NCBI GenBank assembly: GCA_040007395.1
Contig: JBDTVG010000226.1
Location: 1-34,753 of the forward strand
Length of the DNA stretch: 34,753 bases
Origin: DATGFK01 sp040007395
GTDB lineage: Bacteria > Chloroflexota > Anaerolineae > Aggregatilineales > UBA2796
Direction: 5' to 3'
The translations under genes were made by a program, and so were the position numbers. Under the pieces are notes generated by a model that was not told the origin of the DNA, did not search any database, and saw nothing but the letters and a program-made list of their open reading frames with translations. Below are positions 7,866 through 16,616 of this stretch, piece by piece. Position 1 is the stretch's first letter, and every line of letters starts with the position of its first letter.

Positions 7866-8447
7866 TTCGAAACTGCATTCCCCTTGTTCGTCAAGCCCTA
7901 TTGAGATCTGCTTTGATGGTTCATTTTCGCTTCAACCGGATTGACCATTTTAACAAAATTATATTGAAATGTCCTCATTGTGCGTAATCGCGTTATGCCT
8001 TGCTATTCTACAAGCACTGTAAGTCTGGGCTAGCGCGTTGTACGATCAAAACTATAGTTTTCTTTTGTCAAAAAATGTAGCAATGGAAACTTTATACATT
8101 CAATCACGGTGTTGTACCCTATGATTAATACGCGAGGGCGATCAAATATGCAGTTTAGCAACAGCGTTGTGTGCAACATTGTTAGTTTCTATGAATCTAC
8201 AATAATCCACTATCGCACAACTAGTATAACACAATCCTTCACACGCACGGTTAAAAGCTTGTGAATTTCTATAGGGACAATGACACTCTTTTCAGACTCT
8301 GCATGGCATGAATTTGGTATGAATTTTAGTTTGACAGAAATAGGATTTTGATTCTATGTTAGACTATTGTTATAGCTGATTTCCTATCACATCGGTAATT
8401 TCAACGCGCTATCCTCAGGATTAATCTGAGAGTATGGATGATACCCT
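7866..8447. other. 582-base divergent intergenic region with promoters for both flanking units
   Basis: No gene was seen. A minus-strand TATAAT at 7958-7963 could serve the decarboxylase, though its -35 partner is poor. A perfect 14-base palindrome, AAAACTATAGTTTT, lies at 8048-8061 and could be an operator. A plus-strand promoter for the kinase is described separately. Confidence 0.45.
8331..8360 (+). promoter_or_regulatory. Sigma70-type promoter of the histidine kinase gene
   Basis: A perfect TTGACA (8331-8336) and TATGTT (8355-8360) are separated by 18 bases, about 88 bases before the ATG at 8448. Confidence 0.55.
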
Positions 8448-10292
8448 ATGTCCCTTCGCACTAAAACGTTTATCATTATTGGCATTACACTTGCATGTTT
8501 GATTGCTGCCCTTTACATCGTGTCCCAAACTATTCTATTGCGAAGTTATCAGCAGCTTGAGACTCAAAGTGTGCAGGGCGATGTGCAGCGTGGCCTCAAT
8601 GCCGTTTCCGATGAGGAAACAGTCATGCACGCCACGAACCACGACTGGGCACACTGGGATGATGCCTTTCAGTTTATGAAGGACGGCAATCAGGTTTTTC
8701 TTGATGCGAATACCAACGATTCAGTTTTTGACACTTACCAGCTAAACTTTATGGTGTTTATCGATAGTGCTGGTAAAGTCACATTCCAGAAGGGCTTTGA
8801 TCTCGTCAACACCAAAGAAGTGCCAGTTCCCGATGGACTTAAGAACGCGCTTTCGGTGGATGGGCCGCTGCTGAAGCCTGTGAGCGCAGACGGTAAACTA
8901 AACATCGATGGCGTTAGCGGGTTGATCACCATTTCTGAAGGTGCATTCATTGTTGCCTCTACGCCTATTTTGCCCACCAATCTTCAAGGACAACCTATAG
9001 GATCACTGGTCTGGGGCAGACTTCTTGACCAACGTGAGATCAGCAGCATCGCCAGCCGCACGCGGTTGTCGATAGAAATGCTGCCAATCAACGATCCCAA
9101 TCTGCCTGCCGACTACCATATTGCGGAGAGTTCAATCACCGACAGTGCGCCCATTGACGTTACCCCTCTGGGGGCAGACAAAGTAACTGGCTACACACTG
9201 CTTCGGGATATTACCAACGCTCCCATCCTCATTTTCAGAATCAGTTCCGCCCGCAGCATTTACAATCAAGGGCAAACCAGCCTATCGTATTTTTTGATCG
9301 CCCTACTCGTGCTAGGAGTTGCCTTCATTCTTGTCACGCTGGTGCTTCTGGAACGTGTTATCCTGTCGCGTCTGGCGTATCTCAACACGACCGTCACCAA
9401 AATTCGAACGAGTTCGGATCTGGATACACGGATTGCCTATTCCGGCAAAGACGAACTTGCCAACCTCGCCAAGTCTATCAACGAAATGCTTGGTGCAATG
9501 GCTAACGCCCAGAATGAACTGCTTGTGGCCCGCGATCAGGCATTGGAAGCGTCTCAGTTCAAGAGTCAGATCCTAGCGAATGTCAGTCATGATGCCCGTA
9601 CCCCGCTGAGTGTCATTAAAATACGGGTTGAAATGCTACAGAAAGGGATCTATGGACCCTTGACGGACGTTCAGCGCAAGACCCTAACGAGTGTGACTAC
9701 TAATGCCGACCAACTGTTAGGCTTTATCAGCAATCTGCTGCATGAAGGTCAGCTTGAGTCGGGCAAGCTCCGCTTACTCAACGCAGAATTTTCACCCTCA
9801 GATCTCATGAAAACTGTTGAGAATTCGATGACTCCTTTGGCGAACGCGAAAGGGCTGGAAGTTACCACCAAGATTGCCGACGATATGCCTGCAATTATCT
9901 ACGGTGATTCTGAGCGTCTGAGCCAGATCTTGTTCAATCTGGTGGGGAATGCCACCAAGTTTACAGAGCAGGGGCGTATCGGTGTAAAAATGTCCCTACC
10001 CGACCCCGAACATTGGGCGATTGAGGTTTCGGACACTGGGCTGGGCATCCCGCTTGAAGCCCAAGACCGGATTTTTGAGGCGTTTTGGCAGGTCGATGGC
10101 ACCACGACAAGAACCGTTAATACCGGAGTAGGGTTAGGTTTGTCGATTGTGCAGCAGTTGACTATCCTGATGAACGGTCGAGTTACCGTCAAAAGCGAGA
10201 TTGGTTCCGGGAGTACCTTTACCGTCACACTACCACTACAGCACCGAACCGAAGAGGGAGATACAGCCCGTGTACTTAGCGTTAATCGTTGA
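8448..10292 (+). CDS. Membrane CHASE4-HAMP sensor histidine kinase
   Basis: The 614-residue protein has a first membrane helix (about residues 7-29), an extracytoplasmic sensor of about 240 residues whose start (NHDWAHWDDAFQFM) is typical of CHASE4 domains, a second helix (about 278-302), a HAMP linker, then HisKA and HATPase domains. The phospho-acceptor is H381 in NVSHDARTPLSV; the usual Glu after it is Asp here. The ATPase has N-box LFNLVGNATKF, G1 SDTGLGIP, F-box FEAFWQ and G2 GVGLGLSIV. It should autophosphorylate and pass phosphate to the receiver protein encoded by the overlapping next gene. The CHASE4 ligand is unknown. Confidence 0.93.
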   Translation: MSLRTKTFIIIGITLACLIAALYIVSQTILLRSYQQLETQSVQGDVQRGLNAVSDEETVMHATNHDWAHWDDAFQFMKDGNQVFLDANTNDSVFDTYQLNFMVFIDSAGKVTFQKGFDLVNTKEVPVPDGLKNALSVDGPLLKPVSADGKLNIDGVSGLITISEGAFIVASTPILPTNLQGQPIGSLVWGRLLDQREISSIASRTRLSIEMLPINDPNLPADYHIAESSITDSAPIDVTPLGADKVTGYTLLRDITNAPILIFRISSARSIYNQGQTSLSYFLIALLVLGVAFILVTLVLLERVILSRLAYLNTTVTKIRTSSDLDTRIAYSGKDELANLAKSINEMLGAMANAQNELLVARDQALEASQFKSQILANVSHDARTPLSVIKIRVEMLQKGIYGPLTDVQRKTLTSVTTNADQLLGFISNLLHEGQLESGKLRLLNAEFSPSDLMKTVENSMTPLANAKGLEVTTKIADDMPAIIYGDSERLSQILFNLVGNATKFTEQGRIGVKMSLPDPEHWAIEVSDTGLGIPLEAQDRIFEAFWQVDGTTTRTVNTGVGLGLSIVQQLTILMNGRVTVKSEIGSGSTFTVTLPLQHRTEEGDTARVLSVNR

Positions 10293-10647
10293 AGATGCGC
10301 CGGAGATGGCTACGATTTTTGCGGAAATCTTGCAAATGGCGGGGCTAGCTACCGAAGTTATCAGCAATGGACAATTGGCGATTGCCAAACTCAAGGAAAT
10401 TGTCCCGGCAGTAGTCATTCTCGACATGCACCTGCCACATGTGTCTGGCATGGATATTTTGAAAAGTATCCGCGCCGACAGCCGTTTAGCTCTGACCAAA
10501 GTCATCGCTGTCACGGCAGACGTGCTGCTCATCCAAGATCTTGAAGATCTAGCAGATCTGACGCTCATCAAGCCTGTGACCTTCGACCAACTCAGCGACC
10601 TGACGACGCGACTACTTCCCACACAGACTTCGACCGAGAGCCAATAG
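10270..10647 (+). CDS. Stand-alone response-regulator receiver
   Basis: I chose the GTG at 10270, preceded by GAGGGAG at 10253-10259, which gives a 125-residue CheY-like receiver starting directly at the first strand (YLALIVEDAPE). The acidic pocket is EDAPE, the phosphorylated residue is D52 in VVILDMHLP, and T (VIAVTAD) and K (LIKPV) are in place. There is no output domain, so it must act by protein contact or phosphotransfer. Its start lies inside the last 23 bases of the kinase gene, so the two are translationally coupled and form a matched pair. Confidence 0.9.
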   Translation: MYLALIVEDAPEMATIFAEILQMAGLATEVISNGQLAIAKLKEIVPAVVILDMHLPHVSGMDILKSIRADSRLALTKVIAVTADVLLIQDLEDLADLTLIKPVTFDQLSDLTTRLLPTQTSTESQ

Positions 10648-10681
10648 GGCAGCTTGGGCGGAGACAAGATAGCTATATACG

Positions 10682-10702
10682 TTCGCCTCCAGATGAGGCG
10701 AA
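10682..10702 (+). terminator. Hairpin behind the receiver gene
   Basis: A perfect 8-base-pair stem (TTCGCCTC against GAGGCGAA) with a five-base loop lies 35 bases after the receiver stop. No T-run follows, so this is a putative terminator or mRNA-stabilising hairpin. Confidence 0.45.
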
Positions 10703-10724
10703 TGTGATTAATGCCATAAACGAA

Positions 10725-10759
10725 CTGACCGCTGGCAATCGGTAATTGCTGGCGGTCAG
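10725..10759. terminator. Second hairpin between the convergent receiver and ACP genes
   Basis: CTGACCGC (10725-10732) pairs perfectly with GCGGTCAG (10752-10759); a further GCAA/TTGC helix lies inside. Placed between convergent genes, it could act in both directions, but lacks a clear T-run. Confidence 0.5.
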
Positions 10760-10802
10760 ACAAATGGGAATCGGCAGTACGCCGATGAGGAATTACAATT
10801 GA

Positions 10803-11048
10803 CTACTTGTTGGGTATCATCCGCGTATCGATATAGTTGACCGCCTCGGTGACAGTTGTGATCTTCTGGGCTTCTTCGTCGGAGATCTCCCCACCGAATT
10901 CCTCCTCGATTGCCATGATCAATTCCACAAGATCCAGCGAGTCGGCCTTTAGGTCTTCGCGGAACCGCGAATCGACCTTGACTTCATCCGGCTCCACGCC
11001 AAGTAGTTCAACAATAATGTCGCGTACACGTTCAAAGGTTGATGCCAT
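10803..11048 (-). CDS. acpP: Acyl carrier protein
   Basis: The 81-residue acidic four-helix protein contains the phosphopantetheine site ADSLDLVELIM with S37 as the attachment residue. The flanking sequence (VKVDSRFREDLKADSLD) and length are those of a fatty-acid synthase type II acyl carrier protein. It carries growing acyl chains in the cytoplasm after activation by a holo-ACP synthase encoded elsewhere. It is a lone gene, divergent from the IPP isomerase, with a GGAGAG ribosome site. No other fatty-acid synthesis gene lies nearby, so it may be either the housekeeping ACP or a dedicated one. Confidence 0.93.
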   Translation of the reverse strand: MASTFERVRDIIVELLGVEPDEVKVDSRFREDLKADSLDLVELIMAIEEEFGGEISDEEAQKITTVTEAVNYIDTRMIPNK

Positions 11049-11095
11049 AAGGCTCTCTCCAGCTAATTGTCAGGTGACAGGATAAACGTCGCAAA

Positions 11096-11101
11096 ATTAT
11101 A
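11096..11101 (-). promoter_or_regulatory. Likely -10 box of the ACP gene
   Basis: Read on the minus strand this is a perfect TATAAT preceded by GGG, 47 bases before the ACP start. The -35 region is weak. Confidence 0.4.
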
Positions 11102-11205
11102 CCCGTACACGGTCAGGGCGAAAAGCCACCTTTTCGCACAAAGGCGGTTGACGACACCCGATGGTATGGGTAGGATCAGGCTGCACAACAAAGGAACACT
11201 ACGAA

Positions 11206-12246
11206 ATGACCCAAGTTACGGATTCAAACCAGACGGCCAATCGCAAAGACGATCATATTAACATCAATCTTGAGAAGGATGTGCAGTTTCCAAACCTGAC
11301 GACAGGACTGGAACACTATCGTTTTATCCATGAAGCGCTGCCCGAACTGGACATCACTGAGATCGATACACGGGTTGATCTGTTTGGCAAATTGCTAAAA
11401 ACCCCGATTCTAATCTCGTCGATGACCGGCGGCACTGAACGGGCGCGGCTGATCAATCGCAATCTTGCCGAGGCCGCGCAGCAAGCCGGCGTTGCTATGG
11501 GCTTGGGATCGCAGCGTGCTGCTGTCGAACGGCCCGATCTGGCGCAAACCTTTGACATCCGCGATGTTGCGCCCGACATCCTGTTGTTCGCCAATCTTGG
11601 GGCGGTACAGTTCAACTATGGTTACGGCGTAGATCAGTGCCGTCGGGCGGTAGATATGGTACAAGCCGATGCGTTGATCCTGCACTTTAACGCGCTGCAA
11701 GAGGCGGTGCAGCCAGAAGGCGACGGCAACTTCAAGGATCTACTACCCAAGATCGAAGTGGTCTGCAAGCAGGTTGGAGTCCCGGTCATCGCCAAAGAAG
11801 TTGGCTGGGGGTTCAGCCAAAAAGCCGCTCGCCAACTTGCCAATGTCGGGGTCGCGGCGATTGACGTAGCCGGGGCAGGTGGAACTTCATGGAGCGAGGT
11901 AGAGTATCACCGTGCGCCAACGGCCTTTCATGCACGAGTCGCCCGCTGCTTCGCCGACTGGGGCATCCCCACCGCAGAGAGCATTCAGTATGTGCGTAAG
12001 GCAGCGCCAGCCTTGACCGTTTTTGCCAGCGGCGGTCTGCGCGATGGCTTGGATATTGCGAAGTGCATTGCACTCGGTGCGACCCTCGGCGGCATGGCGA
12101 AACCCATGCTAGAAGCTGCCAACGTGTCCACTAGTTCTGTCCTCGAATTGATCCGCGAACTGGATCGGCAGATCCGTGTCACGATGTTTTGTACGTCATC
12201 CCGCGATATTGCCGCCCTGCAACAAGCCGAACTGTTGCATGTTTGA
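11206..12246 (+). CDS. fni: Type 2 (FMN-dependent) isopentenyl-diphosphate delta-isomerase
   Basis: The product interconverts isopentenyl and dimethylallyl diphosphate, the building blocks of all isoprenoids. I take the ATG at 11206 (346 residues) rather than one 45 bases upstream, because it begins the usual N-terminus and follows AAGGA. Family motifs are the substrate-binding RKDDH near the N-terminus, SSMTGG, GLGSQR, HFNALQEAVQPEGD, KEVGWG, DVAGAGGTSW and the FMN phosphate loop GGLRDG ... ALGA. It is followed after 51 bases by an inositol monophosphatase gene in the same direction. It supplies precursors that the diterpene genes further along would need, but it is not part of that cluster. 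Confidence 0.93.
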   Translation: MTQVTDSNQTANRKDDHININLEKDVQFPNLTTGLEHYRFIHEALPELDITEIDTRVDLFGKLLKTPILISSMTGGTERARLINRNLAEAAQQAGVAMGLGSQRAAVERPDLAQTFDIRDVAPDILLFANLGAVQFNYGYGVDQCRRAVDMVQADALILHFNALQEAVQPEGDGNFKDLLPKIEVVCKQVGVPVIAKEVGWGFSQKAARQLANVGVAAIDVAGAGGTSWSEVEYHRAPTAFHARVARCFADWGIPTAESIQYVRKAAPALTVFASGGLRDGLDIAKCIALGATLGGMAKPMLEAANVSTSSVLELIRELDRQIRVTMFCTSSRDIAALQQAELLHV

Positions 12247-12297
12247 TTTGTTCGTTGCTCGCTTCATCGTGAAGAGTACACCTTATCGGAGAAATAA

Positions 12298-13128
12298 ATG
12301 ACCCTCGATCTAAATGCAGCGTTGGCAGTGGCTGATCAGTTGGCTCGCCGCGCTGGGGTTTTGCTGCGCGAAGGGGCGCAGCGTCCCCGAAACATTAGCT
12401 ATAAAGGTGTGCTCGATCTCGTGACTGACACGGATAAAGCCAGTGAAGCGATGATCGTTGAGGGCTTGCAGAGCGCCTATCCCGATCATGGCATTGTCGG
12501 TGAGGAAGGCAGCCAAATCAAAGCGGCAGATGCCAGTGCGCCGTACTATTGGCATGTTGATCCATTGGACGGCACGACGAACTTTGCTCATGGTATCCCG
12601 CACTTCTCGACTAGCATTGCTTTGGCGGGGCCGGATGGACTGCCTGTTGTTGGCGTAATCTATGACCCGATCCGTGATGAATGCTTCCATGCAGTCAAAG
12701 GGCAGGGAGCGACCCTCAACGGTAAGCCGATTCACGTTTCACCCGAATCTGATCTCTCAAAGTCTACGCTTAGTACGGGGTTTCCCCGTGACCGCTGGAC
12801 TAACCCCGATAATAATATCGAGGAGATGGTCAATTTTCTCATGCGGGCGCGAACCGTCTCTCGCTTAGGGTCGGCGGCGCTCGATCTATGCTATGTGGCG
12901 GCGGGACGCTTTGGCGGATTTTGGGAACCGCGCATCCACTCTTGGGATGTGATGGCGGGCTTGCTATGCGTGACCGAGGCTGGTGGGCGCGTTAGCAACT
13001 ATCATGGGCAGCGCGAAGGCGTATACGAGGGCGACGAAGTGGTTGCCAGTAATGGTCTAATCCATGACCGGATGCTAACCGTGCTTGTCCTTGGCAATGC
13101 TGCGCCGCGTCCCGGCAAACCCGAATAA
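12298..13128 (+). CDS. Inositol monophosphatase family phosphatase (SuhB-like)
   Basis: The 276-residue cytoplasmic Mg-dependent phosphatase has the family signature in order: TDTDKASE, the metal ligand Glu in VGEEGS, the core motif HVDPLDGTTNFAHG, GVIYDPIRDE and the late motif HSWDVMAGLLCVTEAGG. It would hydrolyse inositol phosphates or related sugar phosphates; the exact substrate (inositol-1-phosphate, fructose-1,6-bisphosphate or other) cannot be told by eye. The ATG follows CGGAG. The 51-base gap from the isomerase gene suggests co-transcription. Confidence 0.9.
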   Translation: MTLDLNAALAVADQLARRAGVLLREGAQRPRNISYKGVLDLVTDTDKASEAMIVEGLQSAYPDHGIVGEEGSQIKAADASAPYYWHVDPLDGTTNFAHGIPHFSTSIALAGPDGLPVVGVIYDPIRDECFHAVKGQGATLNGKPIHVSPESDLSKSTLSTGFPRDRWTNPDNNIEEMVNFLMRARTVSRLGSAALDLCYVAAGRFGGFWEPRIHSWDVMAGLLCVTEAGGRVSNYHGQREGVYEGDEVVASNGLIHDRMLTVLVLGNAAPRPGKPE

Positions 13129-13285
13129 GCCGGATACCCTATTACGCCAGAATATCTACTTTAGCCTTTAAATAGGCACAATCTTAATCTAACAAAATCT
13201 TGCAACTTACAGCTTTATAATTCGTATAGATGAGTCATTGGCAAAACACACCTAGCACTAACATCCTGCATACCTGATACGGATC

Positions 13286-13314
13286 TTGACAAATGGTCGT
13301 AGAACGGTTATTTT
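13286..13314 (+). promoter_or_regulatory. Sigma70-type promoter of the nitrilase-like gene
   Basis: A perfect TTGACA (13286-13291) is followed after 17 bases by TATTTT (13309-13314), about 60 bases before the ATG at 13374. Confidence 0.55.
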
Positions 13315-13373
13315 GCAGGAGTTAAGAGACGGTTTTTGTACCCCTATTTCATTTGAAGATTTGAGGAGCTTAC

Positions 13374-14369
13374 ATGCGTGAGATCACGGTTGCGACTGTT
13401 CAGATGAAACCAACGCTGGGCGATTCTGAAAACAACCTAGTGAAAATGTCCGACTTTGTGTCCAAGATCGCCTCACAGCAAAAAGTCGATCTAATCGTGT
13501 TCCCGGAGCTGATCACTAGCGGCTATGAGCTTGGCCTGCGCTTTACCGAATTGGCACAGCGCGTCCCCGGCCCAGCAATCAACCTGATGGCGCAGCGTGC
13601 TGCCGATGCGGGCGTATATATCGCGTTTGGCCTAGTAACCAAGGAAAAAGTGGAAAGCATCCTGTACAACACAGCGGTGCTGGTTGGGCCAGATGGCGAA
13701 CTGCTAGGTGCTTACCACAAGGTTCATTTGCGCGGCGAGGAACGCATGGCCTTCCGTGAGGGCTTCAAGTTGCCTATCATCGACACAGGTGAGATCGGCA
13801 AAATCGGATTGATGCTAGGCTGGGATTTGGCCTTCCCTGAAGTCTCACGGGCGATGGCGCTCGAAGGCGCGGAACTGCTGTGCGTCATGGCAAACTGGGA
13901 AACCCAATATACCGATGAGTGGAAAACCTATGTTCGGGCACGCGCCTATGAAAACTCGCTGTTCGTCGCTGCCGCTAACCGGGTTGGCGAAGATGTGACC
14001 ATGAAGTTTGGCGGCGAAAGTATGATCGTTGGGCCACGTGGTCGAGTCTACGCTTCCCTTGAAACAGAACAGACACCCAAGCCCGAACCGGAACCCAAGC
14101 CCGAACCGAAACTTGAACCTGTCGCCGTCGCGGAAGCTGTCGGTGGCCCAGCCGCTGGAAGCGGTGAGGCGGCACAACCCGCCCCTGCGCCCGCTGTTGC
14201 TGTAAAGCCTGCGGTGCTGACACCACCTGCCCCGGTCATTGTTCAGGCGGGCGAAGGTTATTGTGTAGCGCGGATCGATCTAGACGAAGTACGGCGTTAC
14301 CGCGAGGAATTCCAGATCCTCCAGTCGCGCCAGCCAACAGCCTATCGACCCATTGTGCGTAAATATTAA
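13374..14369 (+). CDS. Nitrilase-superfamily protein lacking the catalytic cysteine, with a Pro/Glu/Ala-rich insert
   Basis: The 331-residue protein has the alpha-beta-beta-alpha fold of carbon-nitrogen hydrolases. The catalytic Glu (E45 in VFPELITSGYE) and Lys (K116 in YHKVHLRGEER) are present, but the nucleophile position in the normal C(Y/W)D-x-x-FPE motif is Gly: G149 in LMLGWDLAFPEVSRA, codon GGC at 13818-13820. Amide or nitrile hydrolysis by the usual thiol route is therefore not expected. A low-complexity linker of about 60 residues (about 230-292), first PKPEPEP repeats and then Ala/Pro-rich, is inserted before the last strand (GYCVARIDLDEVRRY). The ATG follows GAGGAG. It is a single-gene unit. 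It may be a regulatory or scaffold pseudoenzyme; function unknown. Confidence 0.85.
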   Translation: MREITVATVQMKPTLGDSENNLVKMSDFVSKIASQQKVDLIVFPELITSGYELGLRFTELAQRVPGPAINLMAQRAADAGVYIAFGLVTKEKVESILYNTAVLVGPDGELLGAYHKVHLRGEERMAFREGFKLPIIDTGEIGKIGLMLGWDLAFPEVSRAMALEGAELLCVMANWETQYTDEWKTYVRARAYENSLFVAAANRVGEDVTMKFGGESMIVGPRGRVYASLETEQTPKPEPEPKPEPKLEPVAVAEAVGGPAAGSGEAAQPAPAPAVAVKPAVLTPPAPVIVQAGEGYCVARIDLDEVRRYREEFQILQSRQPTAYRPIVRKY

Positions 14370-14395
14370 CTTCGATAGGATAACTGATCTATCAG

Positions 14396-14419
14396 GGGGC
14401 AGGCACATCGGCCTGCCCC
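14396..14419. terminator. Strong GC-rich hairpin behind the nitrilase-like gene
   Basis: GGGGCAGGC and GCCTGCCCC form a perfect 9-base-pair stem with a six-base loop, 27 bases after the stop. No T-run follows directly. It may be a terminator or one copy of a short palindromic repeat. Confidence 0.5.
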
Positions 14420-14960
14420 TACGTAAATCCGATTTTGTTGGGGCGATCTTGTGTGATCGTCTGTATGGTAATCGCTCAATCTAGGTAAAAATTGCTGTAA
14501 ATGCAAAATCGCCGTCTCCGCCAAGATTGTAGACAGACTGAGGCAGGTCGTCAAAGTATCATACTTCGGAGAGTAACGCCTAAAATTATCAGGACATTGG
14601 GTTCAACTTTCAGAACTGGTGAGATGCTTGAGGCACAGTGAAACTGCTCAATCGGTCAACACTGGGCGTTCTCGTGATGAATAATCTAAGCGGAGATAGG
14701 GTCTGGGTAATTCTAATTCTCCAGTAAACGTCGCTGCTTGTGTCATTGGCTAGGAGCTATGCAAAGTGCCTAAAATTTACATCTCACTCTTAGATCGATC
14801 TTGCGTACAAAAATTGTGTCGTGTATAATGATACGCGTACCAGTATTAGCAGATAACATTTTATAGTACTATTTGTATGGGTTTACAAAAGGAGGTGCTT
14901 GAACAAATAAGGGAATATTGCGGGATCTTTTCAATGGATTAATTTTAGAAGAGGTGAATA
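14420..14960. other. Non-coding region before the sugar-transport operon
   Basis: No gene was seen in most of this 541-base stretch. It contains the promoter described separately. It also contains an ideal anti-16S sequence (AAAGGAGGTG, about 14888-14897) that is followed not by an ATG but by a three-codon TTG frame. The binding-protein gene has its own site (AGAGGTG) just before 14961. Confidence 0.4.
14801..14829 (+). promoter_or_regulatory. Promoter of the sugar ABC transporter operon
   Basis: A perfect TATAAT (14824-14829) stands 17 bases after TTGCGT (14801-14806), giving a 5' leader of about 125 bases. The weak -35 box would suit an activated promoter. Confidence 0.5.
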
Positions 14961-16451
14961 ATGAGAATCGCAAAAAAGTTATGTCTCGTCGCTGCATTGC
15001 TGTTGATGCTGGTGCCATTGGCGAATACCAGTAGCATTGGTGCGGCCCAAGCCTTACCCTTTGACGGGGTTAGCGCCACTGTCCTGACCTTCGTTGGCCC
15101 ACAAGTTGCCGAGCCGCAGCAGCGTCGAGCACCTGAATTCAAGAAGCTGACAGGTGCCGATATCACCATTGCCACTGTGCCAAACGCAGATCTACCAAGC
15201 AAGACCTTGAATGACATGGTTCAGGGAACCAATGCGTATCAGGGTTATGTTATTGACCCGCAATATGTCGCTGACTACGCCAGCTACCTGCAACCGCTGG
15301 ATGGCTACATCAAAGCGGACAAAGACATCCAGTGGGATGATATTCAGCCCTTCTTCCGCAACTTCAGCGCGTCCTACGGTGGTCATACCTACATGGTTCC
15401 GTTGGATGGCGACTTCCTGATGGTTTACTACCGAATCGACGTGTTGAAGAAGAATAATCTCGAACCGCCGAAGACTTGGGCGGACTATTTGGCGGTTGCC
15501 AAGGCCGTCAATGGTCAGGACATGGCGGGTGACGGTAAACCTAGCTATGGCTCCTGCATTTCCAAGAAACGCAGCGGTCAGTCCTACTGGTGGCTGTGGG
15601 CCATTGCGGCACCATACCTACAGACCAAAGGTACCTCGCAGGGTTCATTCTTCGACACCAAGACTATGAAGCCACTGGTCAACAATGATGGCTTCATCGA
15701 AGCACTGAACATCCTCAAAGAAACCGGCAAGTACGGTCCGCCCGACGAAGCCACGCAAGATGTTGGCAACAGCCGCACGCTGTTCATCACCGGTCACTGC
15801 GCGCTGACGCTCGACTGGGGCGACATTGGTCCACTGGCTGCCAACGAAGGCTCTAAAGTTATCGACAAGACTGGCTCTATCATCGTACCCGGAACCAAGA
15901 ACGTCGTTGATTTCTCGACAGGCAAGTTGGTCCCGGTCAGCAAAGACACTGCCCCGAACGCTATCGATGGTGTGAACTACGCCCCCTATGCCGCCGCTGG
16001 TGGCTGGTCAGGTGCTGTGAATGCCTCCGCTACCGACAAACAGAAGCAGGCCGTGTATGCGTTCTTCTCGTACCTGAGCGCACCGCCACAGTCTGATGTC
16101 GATGTGACACTTGGCAAGACTGGTTTCAATCCTTATCGCAACTCGCATTTCAGTGATTTGAAGCCTTGGATTTCTTCTGGCTTCAGCGAAGCAGCCGCAA
16201 AGGACTACTTGGGCGCTATCAAGGCCAGCCTAGAGAATCCGAACTTCGTGATTGACCTGCGTGTACCGCACACCGACGAATACCAGCACGACATCTTGGA
16301 TAAGATTCAGAGCCAGTTCTTGGCTGGTGAGTTGGATGCACCTGCAACTGCCAAGGCGATCTCTGACCAGTGGGACGCATTGACCGACAAACTCGGTCGT
16401 GATGCACAATTGAAAGCCTACGTTGAACAGCTCGGCATAGAAACTAAATAG
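14961..16451 (+). CDS. Extracellular solute-binding protein of a sugar ABC importer
   Basis: The 496-residue protein starts with a signal sequence (MRIAKKLCLVAALLLMLVPL) whose probable cleavage is after GAAQA near residue 31. There is no lipobox Cys there, which is unusual for a binding protein in a single-membrane cell. The mature part reads as a family 1 carbohydrate-binding protein: MVPLDGDFLMVYYRIDVLKK, PPKTWADYLAVAK and the Trp-rich SYWWLWAIAAPYL are typical. It would capture a sugar or oligosaccharide outside the cell and deliver it to the two permeases encoded next. A strong hairpin separates it from the permeases, as is common for over-produced binding proteins. Confidence 0.9.
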   Translation: MRIAKKLCLVAALLLMLVPLANTSSIGAAQALPFDGVSATVLTFVGPQVAEPQQRRAPEFKKLTGADITIATVPNADLPSKTLNDMVQGTNAYQGYVIDPQYVADYASYLQPLDGYIKADKDIQWDDIQPFFRNFSASYGGHTYMVPLDGDFLMVYYRIDVLKKNNLEPPKTWADYLAVAKAVNGQDMAGDGKPSYGSCISKKRSGQSYWWLWAIAAPYLQTKGTSQGSFFDTKTMKPLVNNDGFIEALNILKETGKYGPPDEATQDVGNSRTLFITGHCALTLDWGDIGPLAANEGSKVIDKTGSIIVPGTKNVVDFSTGKLVPVSKDTAPNAIDGVNYAPYAAAGGWSGAVNASATDKQKQAVYAFFSYLSAPPQSDVDVTLGKTGFNPYRNSHFSDLKPWISSGFSEAAAKDYLGAIKASLENPNFVIDLRVPHTDEYQHDILDKIQSQFLAGELDAPATAKAISDQWDALTDKLGRDAQLKAYVEQLGIETK

Positions 16452-16491
16452 TTAAGCCACTGCTCAACTAAACTAGATCAACGACAGGTTT

Positions 16492-16531
16492 TGGCACAGT
16501 TTCCTGACCCAACCGGGTGAAAACTGTGCCA
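16492..16531 (+). terminator. Intra-operon hairpin between binding protein and permeases
   Basis: TGGCACAGTTT (16492-16502) pairs perfectly with AAACTGTGCCA (16521-16531), and ACCC/GGGT pair within the loop. It is followed by only a short T stretch (ATTTAG). It probably attenuates transcription or protects the upstream message, raising binding protein over permease. Confidence 0.6.
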
Positions 16532-16616
16532 TTTAGTGATCATAGTACGTGTCATAGTAAGCATTATAATCGCTGCCAACGCAAACTTAACAAGAACGAA
16601 ATAGGTTGAACTTTTC

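Noticed and set aside
8448..10292. Asp instead of Glu after the phospho-acceptor His of the kinase, considered as a sign of inactivity
   Set aside because: The acidic side chain is kept and all ATP-binding boxes are present, so the kinase is probably active.
10236..10763. 175-codon minus-strand ORF over the receiver gene
   Set aside because: The plus strand encodes a receiver with all conserved residues; the antisense frame is a shadow.
14075..14125. Short tandem repeat encoding PKPEPEP, considered as a CRISPR or satellite
   Set aside because: The repeats are coding, only a few copies, and have no unique spacers; they form the linker of the nitrilase-like protein.
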